A stretch of DNA of 60,922 nt, from NCBI RefSeq assembly GCF_001076885.1, contig NZ_JVDT01000029.1, positions 1-60,922 of the forward strand, in the 5' to 3' direction. Below the pieces are notes generated by a model. It saw nothing but the letters and a program-made list of their open reading frames with translations, was not told the DNA's origin and did not search any database. Position numbers and translations under genes: made by a program. The stretch is from Bacillus sp. 522_BSPC (GTDB taxonomy: Bacteria > Bacillota > Bacilli > Bacillales > Cytobacillaceae). How positions within the stretch are numbered: the first letter of the stretch is position 1; the number at the start of each line of letters is the position of its first letter. Shown in pieces: positions 35,368-44,024 of this stretch.

Positions 35368-37062
35368 ATGGAGACAACAAGCAAAGACAAAAGGTTCACA
35401 GCGGAATTAGAAAAAAATATAGCGATAATTAGAAGGGAATTAGGAGATAGTATCGACCTTGTTAAAAGGAATATTTTCTTTCTAGGGAATAGACAAGTTT
35501 CCTCCGTTCTTTTTTATATTGACGGTCTCGCTAGTGTAGAGCATGTGGAAAAAGTAATAGATGCGATGATGTTTGAAGGAAATGAATTTATTAAAAGAAA
35601 TCAATTATTAATTTCCGATTTTCAAACTTTGATTGAACAACATGTTTTAATGAATACTTCTTTTTCCTTGATTGAAGAAGTGGAAAAGGCCCTTATAGCA
35701 ATCCTTTCTGGTGATAGTATTCTTTTTGTAGATGGGTGCCAAAAGGCTTTTCATATCCAAACAAAAGGATGGGACACAAGAAGTGTGGATGAGCCGCAAA
35801 CAGAGCAGGTTGTCCGCGGATCAAGAGATGGCTTCACCGAAAGTATACGTACTAATACTGCGCTAGTTAGAAGAAGAATCCGTGATCCAGAGCTAAGGTT
35901 AGAAACAATGAGTATTGGTTTACGGACAAGAACAGATGTAAATATTGCATACATTAACGGAGTAGTAAAAAAAGGATTAGTAGATGAGGTAAAGAAGCGA
36001 TTAAATCGAATTCAGATTGATGGAATTCTGGAAAGTGGATATATAGAAGAAATGATCGCTGATTCTCCTTTTTCCCCGTTTACTACCATAATGAGTACAG
36101 AAAGACCAGATAAAGTGGCTTCAGCTTTGTTAGAGGGACGAGTAGCTATTTTTGTCGATAATACACCGTTTGTTTTAGTAGTTCCTACATATTTTTGGCA
36201 GTTCTTGCAGGCGAGTGATGACTATTATATGGGATTTATGGCAGGGAGTTTTTTTCGAATCATTCGCTATATTGCCTTTATTATTAGTCTCACGCTTACT
36301 TCAATTTATGTCATGCTAGTCAGTTTCCATCAGGAGATGATTCCTACTCCATTAGCATTAACCATTGCATCTGGGAGAGAAATAGTACCATTTCCCGTCC
36401 TTTTAGAGGCGCTATTAATGGAGATTACCTTCGAATTAATGAGGGAAGCGGGGCTCCGGATGCCAAAGCCGGTTGGGCAGGCTGTTAGTATTGTGGGCTC
36501 TCTTGTTATTGGACAGGCAGCTGTTCAGGCAGGGATTGTTTCCCCTTTTATGGTTATTGTAGTAGCGGTCACTGGGATATCGTCTTTTGCAATACCAAAT
36601 TATTCTGCCTCTTACTCCATACGGTTAATTCGCTTTCCTTTATTAATTGCATCAGGAACGCTAGGATTACTTGGCTTTTCGGTTATGTTTACTTTATTGG
36701 CAATTCATGCGCTGAGTATTCGTTCTTTTGGGGAATCTTATTTAGCCCCAGCAACTCCTTTTCAACCAAATGATCAGAAGGATACACTTATTCGCTTTCC
36801 TTGGTGGGGGATGAAAAAAAGACCTCAGCTTGCAGATGGTGACACGATAAAATTAGGTAGCCATCAGAAGCCAAAACCACCAAATAAAGTGAAGGATCCA
36901 ATAGAGAAGAATAAGGACAATCAATCAGAATCAGGAGGGGAAGAAAATCAAAAACAAGAGACTAAATCAAATATGGAAAGCAGAGATAATAGCGATATAA
37001 CAGGCTTAAGAAGATGGAAAAAGAAAACCGGGGATAATAAAGGAGAGAAAAGAAAGGAATGA
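35368..37062 (+). CDS. GerA-family spore germination receptor, A subunit
   Basis: A subunit of a germinant receptor in the spore inner membrane. It has a hydrophilic N-terminal domain of about 285 residues (FFLGNRQVSSVLFYIDGLASVE..., LVRRRIRDPELRLE), then about five helices with the hallmark segment PFPVLLEALLMEITFELMREAGLRMPKPVGQAVSIVG. A long charged C-terminal tail, rich in Lys/Asn/Glu (about 75 residues), is longer than in GerAA. It is 564 aa from the ATG at 35368, with GGGTGG upstream. Its stop overlaps the next start as ATGA. The germinant cannot be predicted. It is expected to be expressed in the forespore; a sigma-G promoter was looked for but not assigned. Confidence 0.95.
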   Translation: METTSKDKRFTAELEKNIAIIRRELGDSIDLVKRNIFFLGNRQVSSVLFYIDGLASVEHVEKVIDAMMFEGNEFIKRNQLLISDFQTLIEQHVLMNTSFSLIEEVEKALIAILSGDSILFVDGCQKAFHIQTKGWDTRSVDEPQTEQVVRGSRDGFTESIRTNTALVRRRIRDPELRLETMSIGLRTRTDVNIAYINGVVKKGLVDEVKKRLNRIQIDGILESGYIEEMIADSPFSPFTTIMSTERPDKVASALLEGRVAIFVDNTPFVLVVPTYFWQFLQASDDYYMGFMAGSFFRIIRYIAFIISLTLTSIYVMLVSFHQEMIPTPLALTIASGREIVPFPVLLEALLMEITFELMREAGLRMPKPVGQAVSIVGSLVIGQAAVQAGIVSPFMVIVVAVTGISSFAIPNYSASYSIRLIRFPLLIASGTLGLLGFSVMFTLLAIHALSIRSFGESYLAPATPFQPNDQKDTLIRFPWWGMKKRPQLADGDTIKLGSHQKPKPPNKVKDPIEKNKDNQSESGGEENQKQETKSNMESRDNSDITGLRRWKKKTGDNKGEKRKE

Positions 37063-38270
37063 AGCTAGCTAAGTTTTTTATTTTCATTATTTTTAGTTCA
37101 TTATTATTGACTGGTTGTGCTGGCAAAAGAGAAATCAATGATCTTGTCCTAGTAATGGCAGTTGGGATTGATAAGGGGTCAAAGGATGGAATGGTAAAGG
37201 TTACGGCACAAGTTTCTAGACCGGGAGACGCCAGGGGACAGACTGGTGCTCCTATAGGTCAATCAGGAGAAACATCATGGAATGTTGAAGCAGAGGGAGA
37301 GACTATTTTTGAAGCGATTCGAAATTTGACTGGCATTTCGTCGCGAAGAGTATTTTGGGCACATAATTTTATTATAGTAATAAATGAAGAAGTAGCAAAA
37401 GAAGGCATCGGAGATATTATTGATTTTTTTACAAGAAACCCAGAACTTCGAATGAGAACATTGGTTGCCCTTACCCCAGATAAAGCAAGTGAAATTACAT
37501 CTACAATAACAAGTTTAGAAGTAGTTCCTGGAGAAGCATTAAGTAAATTATTTCGATATGCCAATATTTCAACCCTTGCACCCCATACGGAAATAAAAGA
37601 CTTGCTAGCAGCATATTTAAGTGAGTCTACAGAGCCCATACTTGCAAGGCTAACCCTTGAAGAAAGAAAAATTGATAGTCTTAAACCAGAGGAAGGCGCA
37701 AAAGTGAACCAAGTTGAGTTATCTGGAGCAGGTGTTTTTAAAAACGATAAATTGGTAGGGATATTACAAGCAGATGAATTGCAAGGAATTATTCTTTTTA
37801 GAGACAAGATTGATTCAGAAGTAGTAGTTATTGATTGTCCTAAAGAACCAAAGAATGAGATTAGTGTCGAGTTAAATAAGCAAAAGTTTGATGTGGAACC
37901 AACTTATAAAAATGATAAAGTTAGTTTCAATGCTAAGCTAGATGCTACTGTCACTGTAGTAGAAGCAGGCTGTCCATTCTCTATTAGTGATAAAGAAGCT
38001 GTAAAACAATTAGAAAAGTCTGTAGAAGCTAAATTAAATGATGACATCAATAAGTCTATTGAGAAAATCCAAAAGGAATATCAATCCGATGTATTAGAAT
38101 TAGGAAAAGTATTTCAAAATAAATACCCATATGAGTGGAAGAAGATGAAAAAGGATTGGGCAGATACATTTGCAAATGCAGAGATAACTCTTAGCATTCA
38201 AGCAAATGTAGAAAGTGGTTCATTATTATTCCAGCCTACAATATCTGGGAAAGAAAGGGAGGGAGAATAA
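37059..38270 (+). CDS. GerAC-family germination lipoprotein, C subunit
   Basis: Lipoprotein subunit of the receptor. The signal peptide ends in LLLTGC, so Cys20 is diacylated and the protein sits on the outer face of the inner spore membrane. The N-terminal domain begins REINDLVLVMAVGIDKG, typical of GerAC proteins, and the C-terminal domain includes EKIQKEYQSDVLELGKVFQNKYPYEWKKMKKDW, the conserved Ger(x)C end motif. It is 403 aa. It overlaps the A-subunit gene by 4 nt and the B-subunit gene by 1 nt. The order A-C-B differs from gerA (A-B-C) but is common in other clusters. Confidence 0.95.
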   Translation: MKLAKFFIFIIFSSLLLTGCAGKREINDLVLVMAVGIDKGSKDGMVKVTAQVSRPGDARGQTGAPIGQSGETSWNVEAEGETIFEAIRNLTGISSRRVFWAHNFIIVINEEVAKEGIGDIIDFFTRNPELRMRTLVALTPDKASEITSTITSLEVVPGEALSKLFRYANISTLAPHTEIKDLLAAYLSESTEPILARLTLEERKIDSLKPEEGAKVNQVELSGAGVFKNDKLVGILQADELQGIILFRDKIDSEVVVIDCPKEPKNEISVELNKQKFDVEPTYKNDKVSFNAKLDATVTVVEAGCPFSISDKEAVKQLEKSVEAKLNDDINKSIEKIQKEYQSDVLELGKVFQNKYPYEWKKMKKDWADTFANAEITLSIQANVESGSLLFQPTISGKEREGE

Positions 38271-39379
38271 TGAAGGTGCAGATATCCAATGGTATGCTAA
38301 TGGCATTAATTATCAATATGCTTTATGCAAAATCCATTGGCATGACACAAGGAATAATGGCACGTGAAGTGAAAGGAGATATTTGGATATCAACTTTCTT
38401 CTCCACTTTTCAGGGAGTTCTTCTAATTGCTCTAATCGTTATAGTAATGAAACGTATACCTGAAGGAGATTTAATTGATCAATTTCACCGCATTTTAGGG
38501 AAATTTCCCGGGAAACTTGTCGCTATTTCTGTGTTTGTATTTTTTGTGGGCGCATATGGGAGTATTATGGCAACATTTGTTTATCATTTAAAAGATTATT
38601 TCTTGCCAGAGGCTCCCACCTTATTATTTGTTTTAGCTGCCTTCTTAATCGGTATTTATGCTATTCATTTTGGAATTGAAGTGGTTGCAAGAATGGCATT
38701 GATTGGAGTATTCTCTATAATTGCTTTGAACATCTTGCTAATGCTTGGATCTCTTAGTAATTTTGATATAAGAGAGCTTCAGCCAGTTTTTCAATCAGGA
38801 TTTAAAGAAACGGTTTGGGCGAGCCGTCATCATAATACAGATTATGCGATGGCTGCCATGATGATTTGTATGATTCTTCCTTTAGTAAGGGACAAAGAGA
38901 CATGGATAAAATCTTCCACAGCAGGTATTTTTTATGGTGGAATAATCATCGTTATGTGGCCAATTCTCGAAACAGGAGTGCTTACAGCAGACGTCGCAGC
39001 CCAGTATATTGTTTCCTGTATGCAAATGGCAAGGAGTGCGGAAATTGGTCTTTTTATCCATCGTTATGAAATGATTATGATTGCATTTTTTGCGTTATCG
39101 ATTTTAACTCAAATTATTATGGCATTTCTCTGCTCATCCATAGCTGTTCAAAAGCTATTGGGATTAAAAGATTACCGTCCAGTTATTATTCCTGTAGGTC
39201 TTATTTTAAGTGGCTCTTGCTATTGGCTAGTAAAGGATCATCATCGAGCAATGCATTTTATAGAAGGTCCATGGGTATATTTGAGCATTGGAACGGTGGT
39301 TGGATTAATTGGTATATTATGGATTTCGGGTCTTGTTTTTCGTAAAAAATGGAAAGCAAATTATGAGGTAAAGCAATAG
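38270..39379 (+). CDS. GerAB-family germination permease, B subunit
   Basis: Ten-helix APC-superfamily protein that carries the germinant-binding pocket of Ger receptors. The N-terminus QISNGMLMALIINMLYAKSIGMTQGIMAREVKGDIW is the typical GerAB helix 1 region. It is 369 aa. The start overlaps the C-subunit stop (TAATG), and GGGAGGGAG lies just upstream. The three genes form one operon. After it, an imperfect inverted repeat (about 39398-39428) is a weak terminator candidate before the Gly/Pro-rich gene. Confidence 0.95.
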   Translation: MKVQISNGMLMALIINMLYAKSIGMTQGIMAREVKGDIWISTFFSTFQGVLLIALIVIVMKRIPEGDLIDQFHRILGKFPGKLVAISVFVFFVGAYGSIMATFVYHLKDYFLPEAPTLLFVLAAFLIGIYAIHFGIEVVARMALIGVFSIIALNILLMLGSLSNFDIRELQPVFQSGFKETVWASRHHNTDYAMAAMMICMILPLVRDKETWIKSSTAGIFYGGIIIVMWPILETGVLTADVAAQYIVSCMQMARSAEIGLFIHRYEMIMIAFFALSILTQIIMAFLCSSIAVQKLLGLKDYRPVIIPVGLILSGSCYWLVKDHHRAMHFIEGPWVYLSIGTVVGLIGILWISGLVFRKKWKANYEVKQ

Positions 39380-39475
39380 CTTAGTCGTTTTCTCTTAAGG
39401 GTGGAGGTTACTATAACCTTGCACCTTGACTGGGTGAATTGCATAGATTAATACATCAAAAAAGAAAGGGGAAAA

Positions 39476-39955
39476 ATGATGTATTTTCAGCCTTATTATC
39501 CTTACTATGTTCAACAAGTATCTCCACAACAAAATAGAATAATCTTCCCGCCGATTGGTGGAGGGACTGTTCCACATATACCTCCAATCGGAGGAGGCGT
39601 TTTGCCGCCATTTCCTGGAGGTGAAATGCCACCAGCAGGTCCAGGAGGACATCCTGCTCATCCGGATGCTCCAAATATTGGGGGTGGAGCAGATCACGGA
39701 CCACCAACAACACCGCCACCATCCTTTACACCACAATTAAATCAGTCGTCTGTAAGTACTTTTGCAGTCGATTCTGGTTCAATGAGACCTTGTCTGTTCC
39801 GTTTTACTTATGTTTGGCTAGAGAATGGTCGAGGATTTTGGTTCTATCCAACTTTTGTTGGACGACATTCCATTGCAGGATATCGTTGGCGAATGAATCA
39901 TTGGTCTTATTACGGCACAGATACTAACCGCATTCGTTCTTTTCAGTGTAATTAA
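39476..39955 (+). CDS. Gly/Pro-rich protein, putative spore surface protein
   Basis: 159 aa. The N-terminal 90 residues are rich in Pro, Gly and His (PPIGGGTVP, PPIGGGVLPPFPGG, NIGGGADHGPPTTPPP), with Tyr/Gln at the start (MMYFQPYYPYYVQQ). The last 55 residues form a compact Trp/Tyr/Arg/Cys-rich domain (PCLFRFTYVWLENGRGFWFYPTFVGRHSIAGYRW) ending SFQCN. GGGG lies 4-7 nt before the tandem ATGs, so 39479 is equally possible. No signal peptide. Composition and position after the ger operon suggest a coat or exosporium component, but no family name is certain. Confidence 0.7.
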   Translation: MMYFQPYYPYYVQQVSPQQNRIIFPPIGGGTVPHIPPIGGGVLPPFPGGEMPPAGPGGHPAHPDAPNIGGGADHGPPTTPPPSFTPQLNQSSVSTFAVDSGSMRPCLFRFTYVWLENGRGFWFYPTFVGRHSIAGYRWRMNHWSYYGTDTNRIRSFQCN

Positions 39956-39966
39956 TAATAATAGAA

Positions 39967-39998
39967 AGGGAGGTGAATATAAAAATGTTCACCTCCCT
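39967..39998 (+). terminator. Terminator-like hairpin
   Basis: AGGGAGGTGAA (39967-39977) pairs exactly with TTCACCTCCCT (39988-39998) across a 10-nt loop. The tail (ATTCTGTT) is only moderately T-rich. Confidence 0.7.
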
Positions 39999-40021
39999 AT
40001 TCTGTTGATGAATAAATAATA

Positions 40022-40230
40022 ATGAAAACCAAAAGAAGCAGATGCTTGAGGGAAAGTGGTGTTCATAGGGAAGATGAAAACCAAAAAGTGCAGGCAACAG
40101 AGAAAAAGTGGTGTTCATCCGGAAGATGAAAACCAAAAAGCAGAGGCAACAGCAGAAAAGTGGCGTTTATCCCAAAAACGAAAGCCGAAATTCATAAAAA
40201 ATAAGGGGAAACCGGCGTTGCCTTAAACAT
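40022..40230. repeat. 52-bp tandem repeat array with internal hairpins
   Basis: Copies begin at 40022, 40074, 40126 and 40178, each 52 nt after the last; the fourth is degenerate. Units read ATGAAAACCAAAA... GTGGTGTTCATC.GGAAG. The start and end of a unit are near-complementary (GATGAAAACC with GGTGTTCATC), and the end of one unit can also pair with the start of the next around CGGAA. The gene-free region 39956-40420 (465 nt) holds the terminator, this array and then unremarkable AT-rich DNA. Confidence 0.8.
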
Positions 40231-40420
40231 AAAAGCCAGAATTCCCCATTGAATAGGAGACAAACAGCGGAATGTACCATTCTTCTCTCCAATCAGGACG
40301 GCTACCTAAATAATATTCGCCTTACCATAAAAGTAACAACCTAACTTGCTTCTTCCCCACGCAAAATAGGTCCCCACCCAAAATATGAAATAACAAAATC
40401 GAAGCATAGTAGAAGTCGAA

Positions 40421-42055
40421 TTATTTTGCATCAGCAATTAGTTGATCTTTAACGTACATCTCGTCTTCTTCTAAGGAAAAGGCCTTTATGGCAACTTCAA
40501 TTGCTAATCGATTAGACGAATGCATAAAGTCGGGGCCGAGAATTCCTTCAAGCTTCTCTATGCGGTGATAAAGGGTCTGTCGTACGATAAATAAGCGCTC
40601 AGAAGCTTCTTTTTTATTGCCGTTACAGTCTAAATAGATAGTAAGCGTTTTAAGGAGTTCGCTATTATTCACTCGATCATAATCGATCACTTTTCCTAGA
40701 TGAACGTCGATATACGCTTTAATAATATTCGTTTTTAATAATGGAAGAACTAAATGGTAGATTCCTATTTGCTCATAAGTATGGGAATCAATTAATTTTT
40801 TCTGTTTTAAGAGGATGATTTGCTTTGCTTCTTCATAGGCAGTTCTTGCTTTAATTGGTTCTTGATGAATGGAACTGATACCAAAAAATGTTTGTGCAGG
40901 AAAATAAGTCTCAGTAAGTTTTGATATTTTATCAGTGATTTGTTGCCAATTTACTTTTTTTTCTTTGGAGAGATTCATATATATCATTACTATTAATTCT
41001 TGGTGTCGGAAGGAGATGATGGGATGAAATCCTAATTTGTTGAAAAAAGGGCGTAATAATGTTAAGAGATAGAGTTTAAATTCTTCCCCTTTACTGGAAT
41101 TAACTTGTTCATCTTCAAGTAGTGGCCAGCAAATAAGTCGGAAAGAATGGGAAAAACAATACATTGGTAAAATGTTCTTTAGCTGGTTACTTTCCAAGTT
41201 TTCCATGTTAAGGAGTGAATGAATCAGCTCTGCCTCGTCGCTTTGCTTTCGTTCTTCTATCGTTCGATTGCGAAGGAGAATATGAGAAAGTGCAATTGAT
41301 GCTCGATCTAACATAAGAGCAGTAAGCTCAGAGGAAGGGAATTTGCTAGTTTCTATTAATAGATAGCCCCAAACTTGTTCGAATACTTGCACTGCATTCA
41401 CGCTAAATGATTTGTTATTTAAACAAAATGTTGATAATGTTTTTGGTTCATTTGAATGGTTATTTATTAATTCTCTAATGGCAGCTTCCGTTTCCCCTTG
41501 ATTAGTAGGGTAGTAGTATTTTTCATTACTTGTAATGAAAAAGCATGGACTTTGGAAATATAGAGATAGCTCCTGAAGGATTTTTAGTATTCCGTTAGGT
41601 TGCAACGAAAGCTTATTAAAATTCTGAGATAAGCGGTCAAGATCCAACATATTTTGATGATGTCGATTAATCAACAGGGAATGAATATCTTGGGTTATAT
41701 CAATGAATCTCACCGTTTTCTCAAAAATTATGATTGGATAATTTTGTTGTTCTGCTAAAGATAAAAGGTTCCTAGGAATTTCATGCATAAAAGAGCCTAA
41801 TTCAATACATAATCCAGCTGTTTGCTTTTTTATCAATGTTTCTACATAGTTTCTTTGATTATCAGAATCTAATAATCCGATGCCAGTAGTTAAAATTAAT
41901 TCTCCTCCATTGATAAATAAATCGATATCCTTCACTTCTAATATATGACACCAATTAATTACTCTATTTAATCCATTTACACCTGTCAATACTTTCGCGT
42001 GCTGAAACGTATGTCGTTTTAATGCTTCTTCAACCGTTAATTTGCCAAGAACCAT
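40421..42055 (-). CDS. PucR-family transcriptional regulator
   Basis: Regulator with the N-terminal PucR domain (LTVEEALKRHTFQHAKVLTGVNGLNRVINWCHILEVKDI), a central GGDEF-like/CdaR region and a C-terminal helix-turn-helix (KTLTIYLDCNGNKKEASERLFIVRQTLYHRIEKLE). It is 544 aa from the ATG at 42055, with AGGAGG 9 nt upstream; a longer frame extends into the promoter region. It is divergent from the beta-alanine aminotransferase-like gene, the first of the pyrimidine-degradation genes, so it is the likely local regulator, sensing a pathway compound or nitrogen state. PucR itself controls purine catabolism in B. subtilis; the ligand here is unknown. Confidence 0.88.
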   Translation of the reverse strand: MVLGKLTVEEALKRHTFQHAKVLTGVNGLNRVINWCHILEVKDIDLFINGGELILTTGIGLLDSDNQRNYVETLIKKQTAGLCIELGSFMHEIPRNLLSLAEQQNYPIIIFEKTVRFIDITQDIHSLLINRHHQNMLDLDRLSQNFNKLSLQPNGILKILQELSLYFQSPCFFITSNEKYYYPTNQGETEAAIRELINNHSNEPKTLSTFCLNNKSFSVNAVQVFEQVWGYLLIETSKFPSSELTALMLDRASIALSHILLRNRTIEERKQSDEAELIHSLLNMENLESNQLKNILPMYCFSHSFRLICWPLLEDEQVNSSKGEEFKLYLLTLLRPFFNKLGFHPIISFRHQELIVMIYMNLSKEKKVNWQQITDKISKLTETYFPAQTFFGISSIHQEPIKARTAYEEAKQIILLKQKKLIDSHTYEQIGIYHLVLPLLKTNIIKAYIDVHLGKVIDYDRVNNSELLKTLTIYLDCNGNKKEASERLFIVRQTLYHRIEKLEGILGPDFMHSSNRLAIEVAIKAFSLEEDEMYVKDQLIADAK

Positions 42056-42240
42056 TTTGAGCACCCTCCTAAATGTAAAATAAAATATTAAAACATTTGA
42101 CACCATGTAAAATGAAAATAGTGAGAATAATCTGTAAATTATATAGTATCTTAGTTAACAAGCATCGTCAATTAATTGTCCTTTCTTTTATGGCAATTAA
42201 AAAAGTACGAATGCTTAACCTGTTTTTAAGGAGTGGTTCC

Positions 42241-43617
42241 ATGGAAAAAACAAAGACAGATTCATTAATTGAACGGGATCAAAGTAATGTTTGGCATCAT
42301 ATCTCTCCATATGTTGAAGAAAACCCAGCAATGATTGCTGTTAAGGGGGAGGGATCATGGATTATCGATTATGATGGGAATCGCTACCTAGATGGAATGT
42401 CTGGACTCTGGTGTGTCAATATCGGATATGGAAGAGAGGAATTGGCAAAAGCAGCATATGAACAAATGAAAGAATTATGCTATATGCCCTTAACCCAAAG
42501 CCATATTCCGGCTATAAAGCTTGCAGAGAAAATTAATGAATGGCTAGAAGGAGAATATATGATTTTCTATTCAAATAGCGGTTCAGACGCGAATGAGGTC
42601 GCCTTTAAATTAATTCGTCAGTATCATCAGCAAAATGGAGAGCATGGTCGATTTAAATTCATTTCAAGACACCGTGCCTATCATGGAAGTTCAATGGGAG
42701 CCTTATCGGCAACGGGACAGGCACTTCGAAAATATAAATATGAGCCCCTTGCAAGTGGATTTCTTCACATCTCACCTCCAGATTCCTATCGGAGACCCGA
42801 CAATATGTCAATAGAGGCATTTCATTCTATGTTGATGGAAGAATTGGAGAGAAAAATAATTTGGGAGCAAAAGGAGACAATTGCAGGGGTTATTATGGAG
42901 CCGTTGATAACGGGAGGAGGAGTATTAATTCCGCATCCTTCTTATCTAGAAAAGGTACAGGAGCTTTGTAAAAAATATGGAATCTTACTTATTATGGATG
43001 AAGTAATTTGTGGCTTTGGAAGAACTGGCAAGAAATTTGGTCACCAACATTTTAATATCAAACCAGATATTGTAACGATGGCTAAAGGGTTAACAAGTGC
43101 TTATTTACCTTTATCTGTAACAGCTGTTAAAAAAGAAATTTTTGAGAAGTTTAAAGGAACAGAAGAAAATGTCCATTTTCGCCATATCAATACCTTTGGT
43201 GGGAATCCATCTTCTTGTGCTGTTGCCTTAAAAAATCTCGAAATATTAGAAAAGGAAAATTTAGTAGAAAAATCTGCTCAGAGTGGGATATATCTTTTAG
43301 AACATCTAAAAAATGGCTTACATAGTCATCCAAATGTGGGAGATATAAGAGGATTAGGACTAGTTTTGGGTATAGAGCTAGTCGAAGATAAATTTACAAA
43401 GGTGCCTGTATCATCTAAATATATGGCTAAGATTGTTGCAGAATGTAAAAAAGAAGGACTTATAATAGGGAAAAATGGGGACACAGTTGATGGATACAAT
43501 AATATTTTAACACTTAGCCCGCCATTATCATCTACAGAAGATGACCTAAACTTTATTATTTCTGTCTTAATGAAAGTGCTACAAAATAATCAATCGACTC
43601 AGAAAGTTCTTTCTTAG
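42241..43617 (+). CDS. Class III aminotransferase, probable beta-alanine transaminase
   Basis: PLP enzyme of the omega-aminotransferase group, 458 aa. Motifs: GNRYLDGMSGLWCVNIGYGR, SNSGSDANEVAFKL, SRHRAYHGSSMGALSATG, the Asp in LLIMDEVICGFGRTG and the PLP lysine in DIVTMAKGLTSAYLPL. The ATG at 42241 has AAGGAG 8-9 nt upstream; a longer in-frame start overlaps the promoter. Placed with preT/preA, dihydropyrimidinase and ureidopropionase genes, it most likely moves the amino group of beta-alanine (or 3-aminoisobutyrate) to pyruvate or 2-oxoglutarate, yielding malonate semialdehyde. Related enzymes act on putrescine or other omega-amines, so substrate is inferred from context. Confidence 0.82.
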   Translation: MEKTKTDSLIERDQSNVWHHISPYVEENPAMIAVKGEGSWIIDYDGNRYLDGMSGLWCVNIGYGREELAKAAYEQMKELCYMPLTQSHIPAIKLAEKINEWLEGEYMIFYSNSGSDANEVAFKLIRQYHQQNGEHGRFKFISRHRAYHGSSMGALSATGQALRKYKYEPLASGFLHISPPDSYRRPDNMSIEAFHSMLMEELERKIIWEQKETIAGVIMEPLITGGGVLIPHPSYLEKVQELCKKYGILLIMDEVICGFGRTGKKFGHQHFNIKPDIVTMAKGLTSAYLPLSVTAVKKEIFEKFKGTEENVHFRHINTFGGNPSSCAVALKNLEILEKENLVEKSAQSGIYLLEHLKNGLHSHPNVGDIRGLGLVLGIELVEDKFTKVPVSSKYMAKIVAECKKEGLIIGKNGDTVDGYNNILTLSPPLSSTEDDLNFIISVLMKVLQNNQSTQKVLS

Positions 43618-43722
43618 ATAAAAATCGAAGTACCAAGAATATTAATTACGAAAGAAAATCTAACATGTTTAGCAACAATTTTAAGAAAATAGTAGGATAT
43701 TGTTAATTTTCTATAAAATCCA

Positions 43723-43751
43723 TTTACTAAATATGTCAATCAGCTTATAAT
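43723..43751 (+). promoter_or_regulatory. Predicted sigma-A promoter of the preT operon
   Basis: TTTACT (43723-43728), a 17-nt spacer and a perfect TATAAT (43746-43751). Transcription would begin near 43758. Confidence 0.55.
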
Positions 43752-43920
43752 AGGGAAATCTTATCCTATAAATGTTATGAAAACTAACATCATCAATCGT
43801 AACTTCTTCTTCGTCGTTTAACATTAAAACAACTATTCTACTTATTCTACAACAACACTTACTTAAACAGATTTAATTCCATACAAGACTCCGACACGGT
43901 AGAGAATTTTTTTCATGTCC

Positions 43921-43985
43921 AATAGGCTGTGATTTATTTAATACTAATTAAAGAGTTTGTTGTATAAACAGCCTATTAATTTTTC
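43921..43985 (+). terminator. Inverted repeat with T tail in the preT leader (attenuator or upstream terminator)
   Basis: AATAGGCTGT (43921-43930) pairs exactly with ACAGCCTATT (43968-43977) over a 37-nt AT-rich loop and is followed by AATTTTTC. It lies 48 nt before the preT start. It may end readthrough from the aminotransferase gene or attenuate the operon transcript. Confidence 0.5.
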
Positions 43986-44024
43986 TTAATCGCAATTTAA
44001 TAACCAATTTAAAGGAGGTCGATT

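Larger units (their letters stand above)
43618..44024 (+). other. Long leader region of the preT operon
   Basis: 407 nt without a gene. It contains a sigma-A-like promoter (43723-43751) and a terminator-like inverted repeat (43921-43977); the transcript would have a leader of about 265 nt before preT. No known riboswitch consensus was recognised. Confidence 0.45.

Noticed and set aside
39395-39736. Minus-strand Trp/Cys-rich frame
   Set aside because: Shadow of the Gly/Pro-rich gene, whose GGN and CCN codons give Pro, Trp, Cys and Ser on the other strand.
39924-40136. 70-aa minus-strand frame with FGFHLPYEHHFPSS-type repeats
   Set aside because: Its apparent repeats are produced by the 52-bp non-coding tandem array; no ribosome-binding site is present.
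40022-40230. CRISPR array
   Set aside because: Units are contiguous 52-bp tandem copies with no unique spacers, and no cas genes are nearby.
42097-42240. 48-residue N-terminal extension of the class III aminotransferase
   Set aside because: It covers the divergent promoter region and lacks family similarity; AAGGAG lies just before ATG 42241.
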